Source: Candidatus Nitrotoga sp. 1052 (GTDB lineage Bacteria > Pseudomonadota > Gammaproteobacteria > Burkholderiales > Gallionellaceae). From it: 64,000 bases of DNA. Made by a program: the position numbers and the translations under genes. Within the stretch, counting starts at the first letter, position 1. The number at the start of each line of letters is the position of its first letter. The DNA lies in NCBI RefSeq assembly GCF_927312905.1, contig NZ_CAKMHQ010000024.1, positions 36,240-100,239 of the forward strand. The letters run 5' to 3'. The notes beneath the pieces were generated by a model. It did no database searches. It was not told where the DNA came from and saw only the letters and a program-made list of their open reading frames with translations. Positions 35,351-43,158 of the stretch are shown here, piece after piece.

Positions 35351-35695
35351 TCAAGCCGCCTTGAGCATGAAGTCCACATGGATGGCATCGAACGGAAACA
35401 CGATCATGCCATCGTCTGTTTTTGACAGCAGCCCGGCGTTAAGCAATGCGGTCACGTCGCCATGCACGGCTTTGACGTCGCGCTCGACGCGCCGCGACGC
35501 CTCGCGGATGGACATTGCGCCTGCACCTGTCATTGCGATCAATAGTTCCCAGCGTTTGCCGGCCAACACTTTAAATAGCAGTTCGGGCGATTCAAAGCTG
35601 ATGCGCGGCGCGGTAGGCTTGCCGCTCTTCCATGTCTTGGTGAAATCGCCCAGCGTGTCCGTCAATGGTCGTACATCAATCGTTACTGTTTTCAT
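35351..35695 (-). CDS. putative antitoxin, TumA-like HTH protein
   Basis: A 114-residue DNA-binding protein with a winged-helix pattern (GAMSIREASRRVERDVKAVHGDVTALLNAGLL) of the ArsR/HVO_A0114 type. Its gene starts 20 bp inside the end of the TumE-like gene, so the two are coupled and form a type II-like toxin-antitoxin pair with the toxin first. It would neutralise the toxin and repress the operon. Family by pattern; the pairing by overlap. GC content is higher than the flanking repeats. Confidence 0.8.
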   Translation of the reverse strand: MKTVTIDVRPLTDTLGDFTKTWKSGKPTAPRISFESPELLFKVLAGKRWELLIAMTGAGAMSIREASRRVERDVKAVHGDVTALLNAGLLSKTDDGMIVFPFDAIHVDFMLKAA

Positions 35696-35972
35696 CGCGC
35701 CACCTCTTCACATCTTCAAAAAAATCCGCCATCAGTTTGTCAGCCGAAACAAAGCGGTATTTCACTTCCTTGCCACTCACGTGTTTATGATCGCCCTTGT
35801 CTGATTCGTTGTCATAACGCAACACACACTTTCCGGCAACGACGAATGCCAGACGATATTTGTAGCGATGCTTGCTGCTGGAAAGCGGCTCGGGCACCTC
35901 CCACAGCACCATCTCCGCAAAGGCCTGCTCCGTAACAGCAACGCGTCGGTTGAATAATTCGCGGGCTTTCAT
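35676..35972 (-). CDS. putative toxin, TumE family (DUF6516)
   Basis: A 98-residue protein with the DUF6516/TumE pattern: ARELFNRRVAVTEQAFAEMVLWEVP, HRYKYRLAFVV, VLRYDNESDKGDHKH and a C-terminal ADFFEDVKRWR. The start MKARELF at 35972 is chosen because known members begin there; the frame runs to 36035. The activity of this toxin family is poorly defined. The TumE/TumA pair lies between the two duplicated yicC modules. Confidence 0.8.
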   Translation of the reverse strand: MKARELFNRRVAVTEQAFAEMVLWEVPEPLSSSKHRYKYRLAFVVAGKCVLRYDNESDKGDHKHVSGKEVKYRFVSADKLMADFFEDVKRWRDENSND

Positions 35973-36054
35973 GTTGGGGACAATAACAACATGTGGACGT
36001 GTTGTCAAATTGAACAACACATGGGGGCTTAACAATAAACTGATTAAACAGGCT

Positions 36055-36080
36055 CAGCTTCGAATTGTTTTTGCACGTAC
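36055..36080 (+). repeat. 26-bp direct repeat, copy 2
   Basis: Exact repeat of 34888-34913, again just before a family A palindrome and a yicC fragment. The two modules flank the TumE/TumA genes in direct orientation. Confidence 0.8.
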
Positions 36081-36132
36081 CTCATAGGTTGGCATGATGA
36101 AATTGAAACCGACTCCGAAGAAGAAAGCGCGG

Positions 36133-36179
36133 GGGGCAGTTCTAACATTCAATCAAAATACTGGAATGTTAGAACTGAC
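36133..36179. repeat. palindrome family A, copy 3
   Basis: CAGTTCTAACATTC and GAATGTTAGAACTG form a perfect stem; the outer GTC is changed to GGC. The 30 bp to the right repeat TTGACCTTTTT and lead directly into the second yicC fragment. Confidence 0.88.
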
Positions 36180-36209
36180 TTCGTTGACCTTTTTGACCTT
36201 TTTCGTCTC

Positions 36210-36728
36210 AGCCTACCAACACACTGCAAACCATAGTGCCCGAACTGTTGCATCAAGTATTGCGCGAATTTACCGCAGCACGTGGACGCGAAGGCGAAGG
36301 CGAAAAGCTACAAGAATTTCTGTTGCAGCGCATAGAGCAAATCGAAACTTTATGCACCTTGGTCGTACCGCGCATCCCGACGGCCATTGCGGCGTATGAA
36401 GAAAAACTGGCCGGGCGTTTGCGCATAGCGCTGCAAAAGGGTGATGATGAACGCGTGCGGCAGGAAATCACACTGTTCGCCAGCAAGATTGATGTGGATG
36501 AAGAGTTGTCGCGTCTGCAAACTCATCTGGTAGAAATGAAGCGAGTGCTTGTCAAAGGCGGCACAGTAGGCAAACGGCTGGATTTTCTGATGCAGGAACT
36601 ACACCGCGAGGCGAACACGCTAGGTTCGAAGTCCGTCGATGCAGAAGTATCACGTGCGTCCATGGAAATGAAGCTATTGATTGAGCAGATGCGTGAACAA
36701 ATTCAGAACTTGGAATAACGTTTCATGT
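36210..36728 (+). pseudogene. 3' half of yicC, partial copy with open frame
   Basis: This stretch matches yicC from codon 122 through the stop and about 8 bp beyond. The frame 36236-36718 is open for 160 codons and begins with a GTG within the copied sequence, so a C-terminal YicC domain could be made if it were transcribed. A 6-bp in-frame insertion gives EGEGE where the parent has EG. The N-terminal half is missing, so it is called a pseudogene. Its 5' edge is 30 bp from palindrome copy 3. Confidence 0.88.
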
Positions 36729-36974
36729 AGCCTCATGTCATACTGACAAATAATGCCAATAATATTGGCTTGCCAGGGCAAGTATGTTGGTTATTTTGCC
36801 AGACTATTTGTGCTAGCGAGAAGGCGGTTCAAATCACAAGTGCCAGAAACGCACCATAATGTTGGTGCCCTATAGTCATGGCAATTTCATTTTGTTTTAT
36901 TGTTGTTTTTAATGAGCCGAGAGTGGCTTGGATACCTCTTCCCGAGAAGATTTAAATCTGTTCGCTGCTCGAAT

Positions 36975-37850
36975 TTAGGGGAAATTACCTGCCACCTGCT
37001 TGGCTTCTTCTGCTTGCTTGATTATCTTCGTTATCAACTCATCTGCCTTTGACGGATCAATGCCCAAGGCTTGCCATTCTTCAGGGCTAATTTCGGTTGA
37101 CCCATGCTCGGAGATGCCAAAGGCGACTAGCGTTTTTTCCGCGAGATTAACCATGCTGACCAGCGGTTGACCAACAGCCGCAAGCTCATTTTCAGGATCA
37201 TGGTGGTAGCGCAACACAGCAATGATGCTGTCCGGTAGATCCCAAAAACGAGCTAGCTCGGCACCCAGTTCACAGTGGTTCATTTCCAGCAGTTCGGCTT
37301 CGATCTCAGTGGAAAATCGATCCGGCTGAGAAACAAATCGGGTTTGCAGTTCATCACTAAGTTTCTGGTCGAGATAATTCAGCACCATGTAACCGATATC
37401 ATGCAGCAGTCCCGCCAAAAATATTTCGTCATCCTGTGGACGTGTGTTGCGCGGCATAGCTTGTGAAAGAGTTTTCACGGCCAGAGAAATAGCCAAACTG
37501 TGTAACCAGAGACCTTGGACGTCGAGCTTACCCGCAGAATTCTTTATCAATGACGACATCACTGCAATACCCATGGTGACAGCTTTTACGCGTGTAATAC
37601 CAAGTAACATCGAAGCGTCCGTAACGGAGGAAACGCGCCTGGAAGCGCCGAATAGCGGCGTGTTTGCCAAGCCAATAATCTTCGCTGCGATCTGTGGGTC
37701 TTTTTCAATTAGCTTGAGCATTGCCCGTTCACCCGCGTCGCTTTCAAGATCAAGAGCAAGAATCTTTTGCGCTATAGCTGGCATAGCGGGCAACATGTCT
37801 AGGTGATGTATGGCGTCTTTCAGATTAACTGGCGAACTGCTGGCGCTCAT
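36975..37850 (-). CDS. HDOD domain protein
   Basis: A 291-residue cytoplasmic protein with one HDOD domain, a catalytically weak relative of HD phosphohydrolases used in signalling and cell-cycle or motility control. Seen: LDMLPAMPAIAQKILAL, the helix KLIEKDPQIAAKIIGLANTP, FLAGLLHDIGYMVLNYL with the HD pair, and HCELGAELARFWDLPDSIIAVLRYHH. GGGAGG stands before ATG 37850 and decides that start. It has no output domain and no operon partner, so its pathway is open. The 256 bp before 36975 hold no gene. Confidence 0.88.
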   Translation of the reverse strand: MSASSSPVNLKDAIHHLDMLPAMPAIAQKILALDLESDAGERAMLKLIEKDPQIAAKIIGLANTPLFGASRRVSSVTDASMLLGITRVKAVTMGIAVMSSLIKNSAGKLDVQGLWLHSLAISLAVKTLSQAMPRNTRPQDDEIFLAGLLHDIGYMVLNYLDQKLSDELQTRFVSQPDRFSTEIEAELLEMNHCELGAELARFWDLPDSIIAVLRYHHDPENELAAVGQPLVSMVNLAEKTLVAFGISEHGSTEISPEEWQALGIDPSKADELITKIIKQAEEAKQVAGNFP

Positions 37851-37862
37851 GTTGCCTCCCAT

Positions 37863-38211
37863 GGATTAATTTCATAAATAATCGTTTAGATCCTGCAACC
37901 GCGAATTCTAAATCAAACAGCTAACTGTTCATGATCATCGTGGAACTTCACGATCATCTGGTTTCAGGCAGCGTGTTTTCAACCATGAATGAAGGCTCAT
38001 GGCACTAAGCGGAAGTTGTGGATAATAAAGCAACTATTTTTCTTTGCCTAGGTTTAGTTCTTCGTGATTGCCAAGTCAAAAAAAGTCAAAAGCGGTTTTG
38101 CAGAGAAAGTAGGCTAAAAAATTTGTGAATTTCCAGAAAGTTTCCAGCAGGTTCGCAGATAGCCCATGTGGGCTAGTGCACCGTCAAAACCGGATTGCAT
38201 TCTTCCGCGAT
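37863..38211. other. gap without gene
   Basis: About 350 bp upstream of the HDOD gene contain only short frames. The inner pair GTGGAACTTCACGATCATC near 37941 shows weak dyad symmetry. Nothing further can be supported. Confidence 0.4.
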
Positions 38212-38252
38212 GTAGCTCGGTAAATTAGGCTGAATGAGATGAAACCCAACAT
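38212..38252. repeat. palindrome family B, degenerate copy (TTGGGCTGAATGAAATGAAGCCCAA)
   Basis: CTCGGTAAATTAGGCTGAAT...ATGAAACCCAACATCAC matches the family B consensus with several changes; the arms still pair weakly. It stands just before a transposase remnant. Confidence 0.6.
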
Positions 38253-38295
38253 CACAAGGAGTGGATGAACAGATGCTGCAAAAAGGAGGTGCGGC

Positions 38296-38478
38296 ATGGA
38301 ATACAAATATGGAAGTTATACGGTTTTTCAAATTGAGTACTGCTTTGTATGGGTAACGAAGTACCGATACCAGGTTTTGAGAGGAGAGGTGGCTGAGCGA
38401 ATTCGAGAGCTGGTGAGAGAGACCTGTGAAGCCTTTGAGATCAGGATAGTCAACGCGACGTTCGCGGGCTTGGGTTAG
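38296..38478 (+). pseudogene. IS200/IS605-type transposase TnpA, N-terminal remnant
   Basis: The 60 codons encode YGSYTVFQIEYCFVWVTKYR and YQVLRGEVAERIRELVRETC, the N-terminus of Y1 (HUH) transposases, then a stop. The HUH and catalytic tyrosine regions are missing, so it is inactive. AAGGAGGT before the ATG is still intact. The end of the remnant adjoins an integrase remnant on the other strand. Confidence 0.82.
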
Positions 38479-38643
38479 GCTTACATCTGGATATACGCCG
38501 AAGGCCAGACGCTTTTCCTTGCCGCCAATACTTTGATCCCATCGGCATAACCTCAAGATACATGCCGCCCCCATCCGCCTTTTTGTAGGTCGTCACTTCA
38601 GACTTTGCTTTGCTTTTCTTGCCGCTGCATCTGATAGCTTCAC
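38474..38643 (-). pseudogene. P4-type integrase remnant near tRNA-Met
   Basis: On the minus strand, three broken frames give KLSDAAARKAK, then KKADGGGMYLEVMPMGSKYW, then GGKEKRLAFGVYPDVSL, together the N-terminal arm-binding domain of a DUF4102 integrase with at least one frameshift and an internal deletion. The catalytic domain is gone, cut by the transposase remnant. It lies 175 bp downstream of the 3' end of tRNA-Met in the same orientation, the usual place of an island integrase. Confidence 0.8.
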
Positions 38644-38751
38644 GTCATCACTTCGCTGGGGGCATAAAATTTTATTTGGGGCATAAACACAATAATTATG
38701 CCCCCTGAGCGCTCATGATTGCAATATGCGAGAATGGACGCGGTAAAGCAA

Positions 38752-38785
38752 AAACCCGCGCACTCATCAGGAGAACGCGGGTTTA
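38752..38785 (-). terminator. terminator downstream of tRNA-Met
   Basis: AAACCCGCG and CGCGGGTTT pair around a 15-nt loop, with A/T runs on either side. It is 30 bp past the tRNA 3' end and should terminate that transcript. Confidence 0.8.
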
Positions 38786-38817
38786 TGTATTTCTTGGGGC
38801 TTCTTGAAACATTTTAT

Positions 38818-38894
38818 TGGTGGTGATAGGTGGAGTTGAACCACCGACCTCAGCGTTATGAGTGCTGCGCTCTAACCATCTGAGCTATATCACC
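38818..38894 (-). tRNA. tRNA-Met (CAT), elongator type
   Basis: The minus strand folds as a tRNA with acceptor GGTGATA / TATCACC, encoded CCA, D arm GCTCAGATGGTTAGAGC, anticodon loop CTCATAA (CAT) and T arm GGTGG-TTCAACT-CCACC, 77 nt. The loop-closing pair of the anticodon stem appears to be an A-C mismatch (CAGCA / CGCTG). A tRNA-Ile with modified CAT anticodon cannot be excluded from sequence alone. Confidence 0.9.
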
Positions 38895-39004
38895 TGAAAT
38901 CGTGTCGTCGCTTTAGTCAAACCGCCTTAAATTGCCACGAAGAGCGCGGCATTCTCCATATTTAACCGCTACTTGTCAATTGCGCTGGTACTTGCTCATT
39001 GCGC

Positions 39005-39688
39005 TTAAGTCTGATCACAGGCCACCAAATGCACCGCGCTGCCGGCAAATTCCTTTTGCAAGGTTACCATTTTCTCAATTGCCGCTGCGTCTGGGGATTT
39101 CAGCACAAATACCGTAAGTTTAAACTTGCTCATGAGCTCTCCCATCACGGCAGATTTAACGCCTTTCGCCCGGAGGCTATCGAAAGCTTTACGCGCTGCC
39201 TTGTCTGTCTTGAATACGCCCAGCGAAATAGCGTTCTTCCATGGCCCGACCTCCTGCACGGTGAAGTAGTCCTTAACATTATGTGCCTTGAGTTCGGCGA
39301 TATTGTTATCCATTTCCGCACGAGTTTGTGCGGGCGGCATATATACCCAGTAACCAATCGCATATTCAGATTGTCTCTGCGTCAGCCTGTCAGCTAGTTT
39401 CAATGTGGTCAAAGCTGCCGTGGCACGCGCGCTGTCAGTGCCGGAAAATTCTCCCCACTCCAGGCAAACATCAGTAAATGCTCGCTGATCCTGCGATGTT
39501 GCCAATACAGCAGAAGGCAACGAAGATGCCGGTGCTGCATTTGGCGCATCCAGTAACTTGATCTTTTCCTCGTTCAGTGATGATTGATGCTTCAAGATTT
39601 TATTTTCACCAATCAATATGTCGCCCCATTGAATAAATGAAAAAAACATCAAATTCGCCAGCAGCAATAGCCAGAATAGCCACTTCAT
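39005..39688 (-). CDS. SPOR domain protein with N-terminal membrane anchor
   Basis: A 227-residue protein with one N-terminal helix (WLFWLLLLANLMFFSF), a linker and a C-terminal region of SPOR type (YWVYMPPAQTRAEMDNNIAEL, AISLGVFKTDKAARKAFDSL). SPOR domains bind denuded peptidoglycan at the septum. It is often found near birA-coaX in betaproteobacteria, as here: the coaX gene ends 90 bp upstream. The start has a weak ribosome site only. Confidence 0.85.
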   Translation of the reverse strand: MKWLFWLLLLANLMFFSFIQWGDILIGENKILKHQSSLNEEKIKLLDAPNAAPASSLPSAVLATSQDQRAFTDVCLEWGEFSGTDSARATAALTTLKLADRLTQRQSEYAIGYWVYMPPAQTRAEMDNNIAELKAHNVKDYFTVQEVGPWKNAISLGVFKTDKAARKAFDSLRAKGVKSAVMGELMSKFKLTVFVLKSPDAAAIEKMVTLQKEFAGSAVHLVACDQT

Positions 39689-39778
39689 TATTACCTCATT
39701 TTTTATCTTGGTTTTAAAACATGGAAATCTTTTCGTCAGAGCGACACGCCGTTTATTAAAAGCTAAAAATTAACGCGT

Positions 39779-40507
39779 TCAGGATAAATTTTCCTGGCCA
39801 ATTATTTGCAAGCCACGCAATACCAGATTATCCACCCGCACCAACGGTAACTTGAGACGCGACTGTACATTATCCGCTGCGCCACCGCTTAACAGGCAGC
39901 GGACACCGCCACGCACGGCCAAGGCCTCGAATTGCAAACGGATAGCGCCAATGGTCGCCTGGATTGAGCCGCTGAACGTGGCATCGGCGGTATTGCGCGG
40001 AAATTCGCGCCAGACACCCTCTGTCTGTACTAATTGGGCAGCGCCTGCAGCCAAACTGCTTTGCATCATGTCCACACCCGGCAGGATTAGCCCGCCCAAA
40101 AATTCGCCCTCGGCAGACAGTGCATCCACCGTAGTTGCTGTGCCGCAATTTACCACCAGACAGGATGCGCGCTCTTGATGCCAGGCCGCGATCAGTGCTG
40201 CCCAACGGTCGCTGCCAAGTTGCGCAGGGTGTTCATAGGAGTTAAGCACACCACATTGCGTTACTTGGGCCACGATGAATTCGATGGGACAATGCCATGC
40301 TGCACAGGCTGTGGATAGCTGTTGCGCCATATTCTCGCCAGCAACATTGGATATGAGAATTCTGTCCGGTGGCGGCAATTCCGAAAATGCCATGTTCAAT
40401 GCTGGTGCATGTGTATTTTCAAGCACGTTTTGCTGCAACCACTTGCCGCCTTCTACGATGGCCCACTTGACGCGACTATTGCCGGCATCAATCAGTAACA
40501 TTTTCAT
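39779..40507 (-). CDS. coaX: type III pantothenate kinase
   Basis: First step of coenzyme A synthesis: phosphorylation of pantothenate with ATP. The 242-residue protein has LLIDAGNSRVKWA at the N-terminus, the pantothenate site HPAQLGSDRWAALIAAW (G-x-D-R) and VVNCGTATTVDAL, plus GGLILPGVDMM. It overlaps the birA stop (ATGA), so the two are translationally coupled in an operon with the patatin gene. Confidence 0.95.
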   Translation of the reverse strand: MKMLLIDAGNSRVKWAIVEGGKWLQQNVLENTHAPALNMAFSELPPPDRILISNVAGENMAQQLSTACAAWHCPIEFIVAQVTQCGVLNSYEHPAQLGSDRWAALIAAWHQERASCLVVNCGTATTVDALSAEGEFLGGLILPGVDMMQSSLAAGAAQLVQTEGVWREFPRNTADATFSGSIQATIGAIRLQFEALAVRGGVRCLLSGGAADNVQSRLKLPLVRVDNLVLRGLQIIGQENLS

Positions 40508-41550
40508 GATGCGCGTAATCCAATCTCTCCCGCATTAAATATTTGCATTCCGCCCACCGTTTCCAGAATAAGTGCGCCATTCTCTGTTACGCCTCGCGCA
40601 ATGCCAATTTCAGTTCTGCCATCCGGCAACAGTAGTCGTACCGTCTGGTTATGCAACGCGTGATGGCTTTCCCATTCCGCACGCAGTGCCGCAAAACCAT
40701 TACTGGCGAATTCATGAAGTATTGCCTGCAACTCACGTAAAACTACCGCGAACAAGTAGTTGCGTTCCGGCACATTGATCCCCGGCATGCCAGCCACCAT
40801 GTCTTCCAGGCTCGATACCGGTTGGTCAATCTGCGGCAACAGGTGTTTAGGTGTGGACAGGTTGAGGCCAATGCCTATCACTACAGCGCTTGGCCCCAAC
40901 ATATCACCCTGTGCCTCGAGCAGAATGCCGGCTAGTTTACCGCCATCTCCGCCCAGCACATCATTCGGCCATTTAAGCCGTGCGCTTGTCATGCCAAGCG
41001 CGTGCAACGCACGGATCAACGCCACTCCAACTGCCAAGCTCAAGCCGGACAGCGCCGACAAATCAAGTTCAAAGCGCCACAACAGCGAGAACGTAAGCGC
41101 GTTGCCCACGCCGGAATGCCATGACCGTCCCAATCGCCCACGTCCGCCGCTTTGCAGTTCCACCACCAGCACGCTGCCGCTGGGTGCGCCTTGCGCTGCG
41201 CGCTGCAACAGCAGAGTATTGCTGGAGGGCAAGCTGTCGAAAATTTCAATCTGGAATTGTCCCGCCTGCTCACCTAGATGGCGAGCAATAAGTGCAGCAT
41301 CAAGCCATTGCGGCGGATTGCTCAGGCAATAGCCACGGCCGGGCACGCTGTATAAAGCCAAGCCATAGCCATCTACCCCATGCAAGGCATTGCTCACGCT
41401 GGCGCGCGATATGCCCAAACGCTGCGCCAGCATTTCCCCGGAATGGAATTTTCCGTCCACCAACAGGCGCAGCAGGGCGAAAGTAAGCGGCTTCATCGTG
41501 GTGCATGGGTGGGGCGTGCCCATACTTGCACCCGTACTGGCAGCTTTCAT
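40504..41550 (-). CDS. birA: biotin--[acetyl-CoA-carboxylase] ligase / biotin operon repressor
   Basis: BirA attaches biotin to the carboxylase carrier protein and represses biotin genes. An N-terminal HTH (HSGEMLAQRLGISRASVSNALHGV) is followed by the ligase core: VLVVELQSGGRGRLGRSWHS, RLKWPNDVLG with the catalytic lysine, and GIGLNLS. The ATG at 41550 overlaps the patatin stop (ATGA) and gives 348 residues; ATG 41496 (MKPLTFALLRLL) is closer to the usual length and is a good alternative. A frame open further to 41745 lies wholly inside the patatin gene. Confidence 0.93.
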   Translation of the reverse strand: MKAASTGASMGTPHPCTTMKPLTFALLRLLVDGKFHSGEMLAQRLGISRASVSNALHGVDGYGLALYSVPGRGYCLSNPPQWLDAALIARHLGEQAGQFQIEIFDSLPSSNTLLLQRAAQGAPSGSVLVVELQSGGRGRLGRSWHSGVGNALTFSLLWRFELDLSALSGLSLAVGVALIRALHALGMTSARLKWPNDVLGGDGGKLAGILLEAQGDMLGPSAVVIGIGLNLSTPKHLLPQIDQPVSSLEDMVAGMPGINVPERNYLFAVVLRELQAILHEFASNGFAALRAEWESHHALHNQTVRLLLPDGRTEIGIARGVTENGALILETVGGMQIFNAGEIGLRAS

Positions 41551-42713
41551 TGTGGCAGGCTTTCCGCCGCTTTCCCGCGCTGATTTATAAAAGCCAGGAT
41601 TTCTTGCTTCTGTTTCAGTGCATCCTGATATCCCAGCTCGATCATCGCACGACAAAAATTCTTTTCGAACAGCAGGTAGCTCACCAGATTTGCCCCGCTG
41701 CGGCGCATCGCGCCTATCCCGCGCAACAGAAAACGGATAGTCCATGGCAAGTGCATGGCATAACGCTGAGCAATTTGCTCAATAGCCTGACTAGGCTCAA
41801 TCACCAGAACATCGACATGGCGCCAATTAATTTGCTGCTGAGCATCTTCAGTCAACATTCCAATCGAATGATTGATGCGCTGCAAACGCTCCACATCCAC
41901 TTCCAGACTGTCGAGAAAAATGCTATCCATAACATGGCCGGCAATCTGCGCTAGCGAAGGATAGTCACATACGTTGCTACGGTTTTGTTCCTCTTCGCTA
42001 TGGCCTAAGCCGATGATGAGTACGCGCGTAGCGCCCAGATGCAGCGCAGAGCTGATAGGCGCGATCTGACGCATCGAGCCATCGCCAAAATATTCACGGT
42101 TGAGGAGTACCGCTGGAAAGATAAACGGGATGGCTGAAGAAGCCAATAAATGTTTGGGCTCGATCTTGGTTGGAATGCCAAGACGATGCGCCCGCTTCCA
42201 GGGCGGAATCTCCTCCACTCCCTGGTAAAAAGTCACCGAGCACCCCGAACCATAGCCCGAGGCAGTAATACTCAGCGCGTGCAGATGTCCTGCGTCAATA
42301 TTCTCCTGGATTTTTTCATAGGGCAGGGTTGCTTCCAGCATCGCCACCATCGGCGCATTATCCAGCAGCGACACCTGGTTCAACTTATTGATACCCATGC
42401 TGCTCAAGATCAGCCCTGCGAACCAGCGCGAACTGTTCTTTAAAACGCCTACCGGGTCGGTTCGATAAACATGTTCAACGTGAGAATTTTTCCAGATATT
42501 AAGGAGGTATTGCACACCTTTACGAAAGGACCGGGCATTCACCGCAAGCGTAACCGCATTAAGCGAACCTGATGAGGTTCCGCAGATAATAGGGAAGGGA
42601 TTGTGTGCATGACGCGGCAGAAACTCGGCGATGGCCTTCAGTACACCTACCTGATAGGCGACGCGCGCGCCACCTCCAGTCAGAATCAAGCCAAGCTTCT
42701 CTGGCGCATTCAT
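41547..42713 (-). CDS. patatin-like phospholipase
   Basis: Serine lipid acyl hydrolase of 388 residues. The oxyanion loop GGGARVAYQVGVLKAI is near the N-terminus, the nucleophile elbow is GTSSGSLNA, and the dyad aspartate is in FGDGSMRQIAP. No signal peptide, so it is probably cytoplasmic or membrane associated. It is the first gene of a patatin-birA-coaX run with ATGA overlaps. Substrate unknown; the closest relatives are bacterial patatins of the RssA type. Confidence 0.92.
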   Translation of the reverse strand: MNAPEKLGLILTGGGARVAYQVGVLKAIAEFLPRHAHNPFPIICGTSSGSLNAVTLAVNARSFRKGVQYLLNIWKNSHVEHVYRTDPVGVLKNSSRWFAGLILSSMGINKLNQVSLLDNAPMVAMLEATLPYEKIQENIDAGHLHALSITASGYGSGCSVTFYQGVEEIPPWKRAHRLGIPTKIEPKHLLASSAIPFIFPAVLLNREYFGDGSMRQIAPISSALHLGATRVLIIGLGHSEEEQNRSNVCDYPSLAQIAGHVMDSIFLDSLEVDVERLQRINHSIGMLTEDAQQQINWRHVDVLVIEPSQAIEQIAQRYAMHLPWTIRFLLRGIGAMRRSGANLVSYLLFEKNFCRAMIELGYQDALKQKQEILAFINQRGKAAESLPQ

Positions 42714-42737
42714 CTGACCTCCGCCCCCATCAAGGAT

Positions 42738-42995
42738 TTACAAATCGCCGGGTCCAACCTCAGCATGCACAGTTTCCAGTGCGTCTTTTAGTGTTTCCTC
42801 GGACAGATCATTCACGCACTTCGATAGCATCTCTGCCGCTTCTGCCGCCTCCGGTGGCAGGTTGCGACCATCGGTATTGGCCACCAGCACAGCGGCGGCT
42901 CCCACCACTTTAAGTAAGCAGGTACGCTCATTCATCAATATTTCCAGCTCCTCGCGGAGCATGCCAACTTCTTGAGCATTTAGTTTGTCCGGCAT
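42738..42995 (-). CDS. small conserved hypothetical protein
   Basis: An 85-residue acidic helical protein (REELEILMNERTCLLKVVGAAAVLVANTD, then AEAAEMLSKCVNDL). I do not recognise a family, though similar short proteins occur in Nitrosomonadales. A perfect AAGGAGG stands 6 bp before the ATG, so it is very probably translated. It is 24 bp upstream of the patatin gene and likely in its operon. Confidence 0.75.
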   Translation of the reverse strand: MPDKLNAQEVGMLREELEILMNERTCLLKVVGAAAVLVANTDGRNLPPEAAEAAEMLSKCVNDLSEETLKDALETVHAEVGPGDL

Positions 42996-43158
42996 ATAAC
43001 CTCCTTACAATGAGTTTCAACCCCCCGTTACCGCCAGCGTACTCATATTCACGATACGATGCACGCGCGGTGAGGTTGTGCGGATTATACCTGACAGCGA
43101 ATCCTCCCCAAATTCCCATTGGCAGACTAGGAATCAAGGAGCAAAAAATTGGGCAGAG

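Noticed and set aside
38173..38574. 133-codon minus-strand frame as a gene
   Set aside because: Only the part GGKEKRLAFGVYPDVSL is real integrase sequence; the frame is a chance extension through the transposase remnant. Treated as an integrase pseudogene instead.
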